Below are positions 9,085-15,199 of a stretch of DNA of 23,121 nt, piece by piece. Within the stretch, counting starts at the first letter, position 1. Every line of letters begins with the position of its first letter. The stretch lies in IMG/VR virus record IMGVR_UViG_3300009440_000035, positions 1-23,121 of that record; one strand, 5' to 3'. The notes under the pieces are model-generated. The model had not been told where the DNA came from, did not search any database, and was given only the letters and a program-made list of their open reading frames with translations. The stretch is from a virus. Position numbers and translations under genes: made by a program.

Positions 9085-10011
9085 CTACTTAAGCCACTTA
9101 TTCTGACCTCGCAAGTTCATAAGCAGACGACCAGGGTGAATGTTACTGATTCTTATCTTGGCATTTCTTAACAATGCTGTCTTTTCTTTTCTAGACCTAC
9201 CAACAATATACTCTTGAACGCCTAGCTTAGAGGATAAGATGGCGTATTTAATGTGAGCATACACATAGTCTTCAAATAGTTTATTTACGCTTATAGAGGC
9301 GATATCTCCACCTTCCATTCCATCAGATACATACTCAAGTATTGCTATCTTATCTAACATCCCAGAGCTGAAGTTTATAACGCCTGCAGACTTATCAATT
9401 CTAAAAGTAGGATTAGCGTTTGCCGTTTCAGTATTTAGACCATATCTAGCTCCTACATTGTACTCAAAATACCAAGAGCCATCACAACACCATCCCTCTC
9501 TTCCGTTGAAGTTAGGATTGTTTTCGTTTAGGTATATGCTCTTTTTAGTTCCTTTTATCCTTTCTATATCTATATTAGAGTATTCCGGCTTTAATATGTT
9601 TCCGTCTTGATCAAATAAAACCCTACTCTCATTGTCTTGAAGATAGGCGCTACTTGAGTTTAGCTGAATGTTTTCAGTAAGAGGGAAAATAACCCCATCT
9701 CTATACAGAGAGATCCTTACCCAGTTCACATAGTCAGAAGGAAGCACAAATCTTAATTCATTGTCAACACTTAACTCTAGCGCCTTAATCTCTTTAAAGG
9801 CATCATAGTTTAGTTCTTGAATCGCTCTCTTGGCATGAAACAATACTTGATATCTCTCAACATTATTTACTAGCTCATTATTACCAGCATATATAGCCAT
9901 AAAGTTATTTACGATATCAGATAGACTTGTGTATTGATACGACCCCCAATTTGTTTCCTCTGCAGGATTGGTTCCGTTTGTGTAATATTGAAACTGACTT
10001 AAGTATGCCAT
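9085..10011 (-). CDS. Tail tubular / adaptor protein (P22 gp4-like), 308 aa
   Basis: The N-terminal half is helical: SLSDIVNNFMAIYAGNNELV, then RYQVLFHAKRAIQELNYDAF, then a strand-loop part with LPSDYVNWVRISLYRDGV. This layout (helix bundle, RAIQELNYD, P-DYV) is typical of head-to-tail adaptor proteins called tail tubular protein A or P22 gp4-like in crAss-like and related phages. A central beta part contains GWCCDGSW, and the C-terminal helices end with a basic segment (RNAKIRISNIHPGRLLMNLRG). It would bind beneath the portal and link it to the tail nozzle encoded immediately downstream. The gap to the connector gene upstream is only 3 nt. Confidence 0.7.
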   Translation of the reverse strand: MAYLSQFQYYTNGTNPAEETNWGSYQYTSLSDIVNNFMAIYAGNNELVNNVERYQVLFHAKRAIQELNYDAFKEIKALELSVDNELRFVLPSDYVNWVRISLYRDGVIFPLTENIQLNSSSAYLQDNESRVLFDQDGNILKPEYSNIDIERIKGTKKSIYLNENNPNFNGREGWCCDGSWYFEYNVGARYGLNTETANANPTFRIDKSAGVINFSSGMLDKIAILEYVSDGMEGGDIASISVNKLFEDYVYAHIKYAILSSKLGVQEYIVGRSRKEKTALLRNAKIRISNIHPGRLLMNLRGQNKWLK

Positions 10012-10014
10012 ATC

Positions 10015-10740
10015 TTATTTTTCTGATTGAGATTCTTGCGTTAATTCACCATCTGCAAACTTAACCACATCACCCTCTCTTATTGAAACTCCCGCGTATT
10101 CTAGAATCTTCATGACTAAGTCGGGCTCATCTGACAAAGGGAGCTCAAAGTCTTGATAGTCTGCCGCAGAAGCATTAAATACTGGGCCTCCAGAAGTTAA
10201 TTGCACCCATGTCCACTTAGGATCTAAGGGATTTCTAATATAGTAAGAGTCTACGTTAGTAGCTCCATTAATAGTTGTAGGGTATACCTCTATAATATTG
10301 CCTCTCTGAACATATACCGGGAAAGCAGCAGTGGGGGCCAATAGGTTTGTTGATATTAAACTTCTTATCTTATTTTCTTCTACCTTCTCTATCTCTACAC
10401 CTGGTTGTCCAGCTCCGATTGTGTTGTATTGAACGACATTTAAAAGGTAGTAGTCTGAAGGTAAATTGTATTTGCTTGTATTAGCGGTGGCTTGAGTTAA
10501 AGTTGTTGTCTTGGAAAAGCTAGAAATAACCTCTTCATATCCTTTGCTTATATCGACAAGCCCCGTGCCTGACTGACGAGCATTTTCTTTTACCACTTGA
10601 TAGTTTAGGTTATAAAAATAATCTTCAAACAAATCCATCTGCGCTTGCTTGGCAAATTGATTAAAGTCTGACGGGGATATATATCCGTAGTTATTTTTAT
10701 TTAATACCGATAGTACAGTATTCCTTACTGAGTTTATCAT
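10015..10740 (-). CDS. Head-tail connector / ring-type structural protein, 241 aa
   Basis: The N-terminal helical region reads MINSVRNTVLSVLNKNNYGY, then ISPSDFNQFAKQAQMDLFEDYF; a central beta part has YNLPSDYYLLNVVQY and a proline-flanked segment near RNPLDPKWTW. The helical start plus LPSDYY resembles connector or ring proteins stacked under the portal in crAss-like phages, and the P-DYY element echoes the next gene, hinting at distant relationship. The frame can be extended to a TTG at 10758, but the ATG at 10740 is preferred: it follows the promoter-like box by 15 nt and begins the recognisable domain. It is first in the tail block, right after a terminator. Confidence 0.6.
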   Translation of the reverse strand: MINSVRNTVLSVLNKNNYGYISPSDFNQFAKQAQMDLFEDYFYNLNYQVVKENARQSGTGLVDISKGYEEVISSFSKTTTLTQATANTSKYNLPSDYYLLNVVQYNTIGAGQPGVEIEKVEENKIRSLISTNLLAPTAAFPVYVQRGNIIEVYPTTINGATNVDSYYIRNPLDPKWTWVQLTSGGPVFNASAADYQDFELPLSDEPDLVMKILEYAGVSIREGDVVKFADGELTQESQSEK

Positions 10741-10755
10741 TTTTAAAGGTTTTAA

Positions 10756-10763
10756 CAAAGATA
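10756..10763 (-). promoter_or_regulatory. Candidate promoter -7 box (TATCTTTG) for the tail block
   Basis: The minus strand reads TATCTTTGTT immediately after the T-tract of a terminator, with the box ending 15 nt before the ATG of the connector gene. It matches TAnnTTTG and shares TTTTTTTTGNCTATCTTTGTT with the site at 11430. There is no -33 TTTG, because that position falls inside the terminator hairpin. Confidence 0.5.
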
Positions 10764-10766
10764 GAC

Positions 10767-10795
10767 AAAAAAAAGAGGCCCTCTTGAGGCCCCTT
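10767..10795 (-). terminator. Rho-independent terminator after the paralogous pair
   Basis: On the minus strand AAGGGGCC pairs with GGCCTCTT (8 bp, one G-U wobble) around a 7-nt loop, followed by a run of eight T. It lies 27 nt past the stop of the 94-aa gene. Confidence 0.8.
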
Positions 10796-10821
10796 CTTTC
10801 TAGTCTTTTACTATAAAAAGA

Positions 10822-11106
10822 TTAACTATTAGCAACTTGGCTAATTGCAAAGTCCAAAGTAACTAAAGGAGCCGCATTAGTATACGGAGCTCTCATTACT
10901 GTGCCTAAAGCTTCTACAAGTTGATTTTGAACAGCAAGTCCACTTGCGTCAGCAGCGTGAGTTATAGTGATTAGGTCAGCTGAAGCAGACCCGTTATATT
11001 TAATAACAGTTGTTGTTGTGGATGTTTGCTCAATTGATCTAAGCTTACTAGCGTTCAATAGAGCAGTCGGTTGATTTCCGAAATAAAGGTTAAGATACTT
11101 TGTCAT
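10822..11106 (-). CDS. Small virion-type protein, paralogue B (candidate decoration), 94 aa
   Basis: This 94-residue protein is clearly related to the gene just upstream. Both start M(T/A)K(Y/F)L and share STTT(T/I)V, then a strand, then (I/V)T(I/V)THAAD(A/T)S, then a helix ending LVEA. No signal peptide, membrane segment or catalytic motif is visible. The pair sits after the capsid genes with its own promoter-like box and terminator, the arrangement expected for an abundant small virion protein such as a head decoration protein. That role is inferred from position and regulation only. The upstream gene ends 2 nt before this ATG, so the two are surely co-transcribed. Confidence 0.65.
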   Translation of the reverse strand: MTKYLNLYFGNQPTALLNASKLRSIEQTSTTTTVIKYNGSASADLITITHAADASGLAVQNQLVEALGTVMRAPYTNAAPLVTLDFAISQVANS

Positions 11107-11108
11107 GA

Positions 11109-11399
11109 TTACGCTACTTGAATGTTAGAGATTACTAGTGGTGAGTCAGCAGTAATGTTTAGAACAGCCTCTGACCACTTTCCTTGAGCTGCTTCTACTA
11201 GTTTGTCTTGAAGATAACCTACCATTTCATAAGCAGAGGTATCTGCAGCATGAGTAACGGTAACTTGATCAAATGCACTTGCTCCTAGCATGAATACTAT
11301 AGTAGTGGTGCTAGTTCCACTATTTACCCAAAGGACTTCCTCCGCTGGGATTACAAGACTACCGTTCGCGGCGGTGTCGTATTGTAAAAATTTTGCCAT
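11109..11399 (-). CDS. Small virion-type protein, paralogue A (candidate decoration), 96 aa
   Basis: A 96-residue protein with N-terminus MAKFLQYDTAANGSLVIP, then beta strands (EEVLWVNSGTSTTTIVFML), the VTVTHAADTSAY motif, one helix (YLQDKLVEAAQ) and a final strand (SPLVISNIQVA). It resembles a mixed alpha/beta mini-domain and is a tandem paralogue of the following gene. It is preceded by a terminator and a TATCTTTG box 30 nt before the ATG. A capsid decoration role is plausible from location downstream of the capsid gene, but no family was recognised with certainty. Confidence 0.65.
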   Translation of the reverse strand: MAKFLQYDTAANGSLVIPAEEVLWVNSGTSTTTIVFMLGASAFDQVTVTHAADTSAYEMVGYLQDKLVEAAQGKWSEAVLNITADSPLVISNIQVA

Positions 11400-11429
11400 C
11401 AGTTAAAAATATTAGATGTTAATAAAGAA

Positions 11430-11437
11430 CAAAGATA
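11430..11437 (-). promoter_or_regulatory. Candidate promoter -7 box (TATCTTTG) for the paralogous pair
   Basis: The minus strand reads GACTATCTTTGTTC directly after a terminator T-tract, with the box ending 30 nt before the ATG. It is nearly identical to the site at 10756, including the flanking T-run. A -33 element is not visible. Confidence 0.55.
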
Positions 11438-11440
11438 GTC

Positions 11441-11469
11441 AAAAAAAAAGACCCCATTTCTGAGGTCTT
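11441..11469 (-). terminator. Rho-independent terminator after the 245-aa gene
   Basis: On the minus strand AAGACCTC pairs with GGGGTCTT (8 bp with one G-U wobble) around a 6-nt loop, followed by nine T. It lies 18 nt after the gene's stop. Confidence 0.8.
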
Positions 11470-11487
11470 AATTAGAGTAAAGGTGAA

Positions 11488-12225
11488 TTACTTTTGTTTT
11501 TCTAGAAGCTTGAGTGTTTCAACACCATCATCGCTCTGCAAATATGATGCCACAATATAGTTGGCAGACTCCCCGAAAGGAACCGTTAACATTTTTGTTT
11601 TGTTATTGGGTAAGTTAAAGTATACATCTTTGTTTTTATTACGCATCCCTAGCAGTCCATCTTCAAAGAACTTAGCAACCTTGCTCTCTAGCTCAAGCAT
11701 AGGGTCGTTAAGTAAATCTAAAAACTCAAAAGGGTTCTGCTTGGCAAAGACCAACACATCTCTTTTTAACTCTGCGGTAGTCATCTTGTCAACAGAAGAG
11801 CCTAAGAGAACACGAGATATATTCTCAAGCATGTCTAGTGTTAAGCTACGAGCTGCAATCAAAGCATCTACCTCCGCGTCAAGGCTCTGAACCTCTTCTT
11901 TAGCCTCAGCCTCTTTGTTAACCTCTACAAATATATCACCAAACCCAGGGTGGTAAGATAAAAACTCTTGAAGAACAGGGTTGTCTTTAGGAACATGCAA
12001 AAAGCCATCATCAAAGATTATAGGCTCAACAATAGCAGTTCCATCTTGCTCGTCTTCAAAAGGTGATTTTTGGTTTCTAGCATATCGAAGAGGTCGATTG
12101 CTAGTCCCATCAAAATACAATAGAGGCTTACGACGAGTGTGTCGTGATGATAGCATAAATGATAATGGTGGGGTTTTTCTTTTTAGGACATAGTTCATGT
12201 CCACGGAATTCTTATTTTTTTTCAT
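11488..12225 (-). CDS. Conserved virion-region protein of unknown function, 245 aa
   Basis: The N-terminus is basic (MKKNKN, SSRHTRRKP), then comes a compact part with NRPLRYARNQKSPFEDEQ and PIIFDDGFLHVPKDNPVLQEFL. The middle is helical (EAEAKEEVQSLDAEVDALIA, then DKMTTAELKRDVLVFAKQNP), and the C-terminus ends in ASYLQSDDGVETLKLLEKQK. By recollection, similar proteins (RPLRY...DEQ, ELKRDVL-FAK-NP) occur as unnamed genes beside capsid genes in marine phages. No catalytic or metal-binding motif is evident. It lies between two terminators as a single-gene unit with no TANCTTTGTW box in front, so it may be transcribed by read-through or from an unseen promoter. Confidence 0.6.
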   Translation of the reverse strand: MKKNKNSVDMNYVLKRKTPPLSFMLSSRHTRRKPLLYFDGTSNRPLRYARNQKSPFEDEQDGTAIVEPIIFDDGFLHVPKDNPVLQEFLSYHPGFGDIFVEVNKEAEAKEEVQSLDAEVDALIAARSLTLDMLENISRVLLGSSVDKMTTAELKRDVLVFAKQNPFEFLDLLNDPMLELESKVAKFFEDGLLGMRNKNKDVYFNLPNNKTKMLTVPFGESANYIVASYLQSDDGVETLKLLEKQK

Positions 12226-12246
12226 TAGATATAATTTAATATGATT

Positions 12247-12278
12247 TAAAAAAAGGGAGGGTGTTTAAACACCCCCCC
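12247..12278 (-). terminator. Strong terminator after the major capsid gene
   Basis: A 24-nt inverted repeat (12255-12278) reads GGGGGGGTGTTT / AAACACCCTCCC on the minus strand, fully paired with one G-U wobble, followed by seven T. It begins 11 nt after the capsid stop codon. It should limit transcription beyond the capsid gene. Confidence 0.85.
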
Positions 12279-12289
12279 GTTGAGTTTAT

Positions 12290-13699
12290 TTATCCTTCAA
12301 ACAAGAAGAAGTTGTTAGCACCTAAAGTACAAACAGCACGCTCAGAAAGGTAGTTAACCTCCATTGCGTCAAGATCGCTTGTAGCAGCACCTCCAGCAGA
12401 ACCTGTAATCCAAGTCTTATATCGACGATCTTCAGTCTCTGAAGCACGATATCTAACGTGAAGGAAAGGACGCTTAGCGTTCTTACCAAGAATTTGGTCA
12501 TAAACAGTAGTAGATCCAGCAGGAACTAAAAGCCCTGAAATCTTACCAGCATTTAAACCACCACGCATAGTTGGGTCGTTCAAATATTTCCAGTCAGTCT
12601 TATAGAAGTCATAACCACGAGTGAAGCCTTTGAAACCTAAGTTTAAAGCCATCTCTTCGTCATTATCAAACAATCCGTAAGAAGTACCACCTGCTCCATA
12701 AGAGTTCTGTGCAGCTAGCATATCATCAACGTCAAAACCGAACTGACGGTTTAAGAAAATAACATTCTCTTGAATAGCTCCTTGCTTGTCTAATCTTTCG
12801 ATCATAGCATCAAAGTCAGCCAATGTAGTTGGATTTCCTCCAGACCAAACATTACCTCTAGCTCCCACAACGTGGAAGACACCTTCAGATCCTTTGTTTC
12901 CAACATCAGCTCCAGCACCAATAGCTCCTGAATTAGCTTCAGCAGGAACGGCCTCAACCATAGCAGTCTCTAGGTAGTCCTCAAAGCGGAGACGAGTCTC
13001 GTGCTCTGATTTCATGTACCATAGGTATCCAGAAGCACCATTCTCAGTAGTTACCTCTACCCATCCAATCTGAGCCATGTCAGAACCAGAAACAGCATAC
13101 TTGTCCTTGATAATGATAGGAGAGTTCTCAAAAATTGAATCGTCAGCCTCTAAAGACTCAACCATTCCGTTTGTTCCTTTCTTAAATTCAGAACCATAGA
13201 TAAATACAGTGAACTTTGTCCCTGCAGCCGCAGTCATACCAGCTGCCTCATAGAAAGCAACAGTAAATGTTCCAGCAGCGTAGTCTACTGCAGTTACAAT
13301 AGCCTTATTAGTTATTGAAAGAGAGTTAGCCGAAAACATAACTGTCTGTCCAATTCTGATAGCGATACCACCCGTATTTGGATTAAGCGTATCGTTAACA
13401 GTAAAGACTCCAGTATCAGAAGCAGCTAAACCCCCTGCAGGAGGAGTAACATCAACATACTTAGTGTGAAGTCTTCCTTGCTCAGCCCATTTGATAAGGT
13501 CAGAGTTAGAAGGCATTTCAGCGCCAACCATTCTCAAGAAAGAAGCTACGGTACGGTTACCGTATCTCTCAAATTCCTTTTCATAAGTATCAGGAAGATA
13601 CTGATTCAAGAAATTGAAGTTAGTAATATAATTCGTGGCAAGCGCTACGCGCTCGGCACTGGGTTGTAAGTCAAACCCGGGAACTGCATCTACAGCCAT
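12290..13699 (-). CDS. Major capsid protein (HK97-fold, crAss-like), 469 aa
   Basis: The N-terminal helical part has NYITNFNFLNQYLPDTYEKE, then RYGNRTVASFLRMVGAEMP and WAEQGRLHTKY, a pattern I associate with crAss-like major capsid proteins. A beta insertion (about 85-175: GVFTVNDTL...RIGQTVMFSANSL...TKFTVFIYGSEF) looks like an extra I-domain. The rest fits an HK97 P and A domain: RLRFEDYLETAMVEA, a spine-like helix DFDAMIERLDKQGA, GFKGFTRGYDFY, and a C-terminal strand YLSERAVCTLGANNFFLFEG. Length is normal for the group. It follows the scaffold gene by 15 nt and ends at a strong terminator. It would form the icosahedral shell. Confidence 0.85.
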   Translation of the reverse strand: MAVDAVPGFDLQPSAERVALATNYITNFNFLNQYLPDTYEKEFERYGNRTVASFLRMVGAEMPSNSDLIKWAEQGRLHTKYVDVTPPAGGLAASDTGVFTVNDTLNPNTGGIAIRIGQTVMFSANSLSITNKAIVTAVDYAAGTFTVAFYEAAGMTAAAGTKFTVFIYGSEFKKGTNGMVESLEADDSIFENSPIIIKDKYAVSGSDMAQIGWVEVTTENGASGYLWYMKSEHETRLRFEDYLETAMVEAVPAEANSGAIGAGADVGNKGSEGVFHVVGARGNVWSGGNPTTLADFDAMIERLDKQGAIQENVIFLNRQFGFDVDDMLAAQNSYGAGGTSYGLFDNDEEMALNLGFKGFTRGYDFYKTDWKYLNDPTMRGGLNAGKISGLLVPAGSTTVYDQILGKNAKRPFLHVRYRASETEDRRYKTWITGSAGGAATSDLDAMEVNYLSERAVCTLGANNFFLFEG

Positions 13700-13714
13700 A
13701 ATAATTTATTTTAA

Positions 13715-14827
13715 TCATTTATTTTTATTTGAACGGATCCTCAAGCCACGACCGGAGTCAGTGCTTACGGACTTCACGTTAAACCCTCCTTTACTAAGAT
13801 TCTGTGGCGTCTGCCTAATGTCCATATTAATGTTCTTAGACTTTCTTGCTACATTATCTACAGCGTCCGACATGCCTTGCTCATAGAAGAACTTGGCTAC
13901 TCGGTCTGGGTTCATCGCCATCGCTAGAGCTTTATGGTATCCCTTGGCATCATCAATAACACCATCTTTGTTAACATACTTTGAAATAAAGTTATTAAGA
14001 TCAGATTGAGTGCTTTTAATTTCTGCAGCATCAGCAGGAGAGTAGACTATATCCCTATCATTAACATTGAACTCAAAACCTTTGAATTCGTTATTGAAGT
14101 ATTCGTCCGTCTTCTTTTGAAACCATTCGTACTTTTTACGTTCCTCATCTTGGATATTTAAAGCCTTCGCTTGGTATTCCTTGTAAGCATTGATTTCTTC
14201 TTGGTCTTTTGTAGAAGCGACCCCTGGGCTTGACTCAAGAGGGGCTTTGTACTTCTCTTTTTGATCCTCAAAGAAGTTCTTTGCTTTGGCAAGTTCTTTT
14301 TTCTTAGCTACCTTCTTACGCCTAATGTCTGACTCTTCATCAATTTCTTTGTCATAACCGAACTCTTCTTCGATCATAAAAGAAATGTCATCACTATCGA
14401 GACCATCTTCTTTGTTGGCGTAATATCTCGCTAAGAGAGTATTGTCGTCTAGGTCATCAAAGTCTTCATTTAATTTAATAAAGTCTTTAATCCCTCGACC
14501 TGTTTCTTTTTTATAGTTTAAATAAGCAGAAACATCTTCTGGTAAATCTTCAGCTTGCTCTCTTTCTGAAAACAATTGATCTACAGAGTCAATCTGCTTA
14601 TCATATCTATTTTTAATATATGAAAGAACGTCTTCCTCTTTAAGTGAGGAACTCTCTTTTTCAGGTTCGGCAACTTGAGTTTCCTCAGTAGCTACCTCTA
14701 CTGTATTTGTTTCTGGAACTTTTTCTTCTTGAGAAAATTCCTCTTCGTGCTTAGCTAGCAATTCATTTTCAACTTCTTGAACTGACTTTGCTTCGACATC
14801 AGCGACTTCTTTTACTGTGATTTTCAT
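13715..14827 (-). CDS. Scaffold-like capsid assembly protein, 370 aa
   Basis: Residues 1-75 are strongly acidic and low-complexity (AKHEEEFSQEEKVPE, AEPEKESSSLKEEDV). The middle is a charged helical rod with alternating acidic and basic blocks (RRKKVAKKKELAKAKNFFED, DEERKKYEWFQKKTDEYF). The C-terminus is basic (GRGLRIRSNKNK). An acidic, coiled-coil protein with a basic tail placed directly before the capsid gene is the usual signature of a scaffold whose C-terminus contacts the shell. There is no protease motif. A TAACTTTG promoter-like box ends 19 nt before the ATG, so scaffold and capsid may form one transcription unit. Confidence 0.75.
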   Translation of the reverse strand: MKITVKEVADVEAKSVQEVENELLAKHEEEFSQEEKVPETNTVEVATEETQVAEPEKESSSLKEEDVLSYIKNRYDKQIDSVDQLFSEREQAEDLPEDVSAYLNYKKETGRGIKDFIKLNEDFDDLDDNTLLARYYANKEDGLDSDDISFMIEEEFGYDKEIDEESDIRRKKVAKKKELAKAKNFFEDQKEKYKAPLESSPGVASTKDQEEINAYKEYQAKALNIQDEERKKYEWFQKKTDEYFNNEFKGFEFNVNDRDIVYSPADAAEIKSTQSDLNNFISKYVNKDGVIDDAKGYHKALAMAMNPDRVAKFFYEQGMSDAVDNVARKSKNINMDIRQTPQNLSKGGFNVKSVSTDSGRGLRIRSNKNK

Positions 14828-14846
14828 AGATTTAATTTAATTGATA

Positions 14847-14854
14847 CAAAGTTA
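14847..14854 (-). promoter_or_regulatory. Candidate promoter -7 box (TAACTTTG) for scaffold and capsid
   Basis: The minus strand reads TATTAACTTTGTATC in the 35-nt gap before the scaffold gene, with the box ending 19 nt before the ATG. It fits TAnnTTTG and the TANCTTTGTW motif found at three other sites. The region upstream is only A and T (AAATAAATAAATAAG) with no TTTG at -33. Confidence 0.5.
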
Positions 14855-14862
14855 ATACTTAT

Positions 14863-15198
14863 TTATTTATTTTTTTCCGCTCGCTTTTTTTTTCTATATG
14901 CCCTCATTGCATCTCGTTTGTCTTTTCCTTTTTTCCATGAGCCAGCAGCAAACCTTTCTGCTCTCCTTTCCTTTTTAAACACATAAACCTCTCCAGCCTC
15001 TAAGGCTTGCTCGTAGGATTGTGGTCTAGCCTTCTCTTTTCCTTTAAAAGTTATAGTGGGACTAGCCGTGTACACAGTCTTTCCTTTTTTGTTTTGACCC
15101 TCCCCATACTCCATCAATACAGTTTTTTCTCTGCCCGATTTATTTCTATCTAAATTTCTAAGGTGTTTTTTGCGTCTTCTCTTTATTGGTTCAGTCAT
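14863..15198 (-). CDS. Small, very basic protein between portal and scaffold, 111 aa
   Basis: Lys and Arg dominate both ends: IKRRRKKHLRNLDRNKSGRE near the start and RDAMRAYRKKKRAEKNK at the end. A short beta-type centre lies between them (KTVYTASPTITFKGKEKARP, then QALEAGEVYVFKKERRA). Such charge suggests contact with DNA, the acidic scaffold or the portal; no family was recognised. The ATG at 15198 is chosen because it follows the portal stop by one base and starts the charged domain. An in-frame ATG at 15234 would add a 12-residue hydrophobic leader encoded inside the portal gene. A run of nine A occurs near its end. Confidence 0.6.
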   Translation of the reverse strand: MTEPIKRRRKKHLRNLDRNKSGREKTVLMEYGEGQNKKGKTVYTASPTITFKGKEKARPQSYEQALEAGEVYVFKKERRAERFAAGSWKKGKDKRDAMRAYRKKKRAEKNK

Positions 15199-15199
15199 A

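Noticed and set aside
10741-10758. TTG start extending the connector protein by six residues
   Set aside because: The extension overlaps the promoter-like box and the domain begins at the ATG at 10740.
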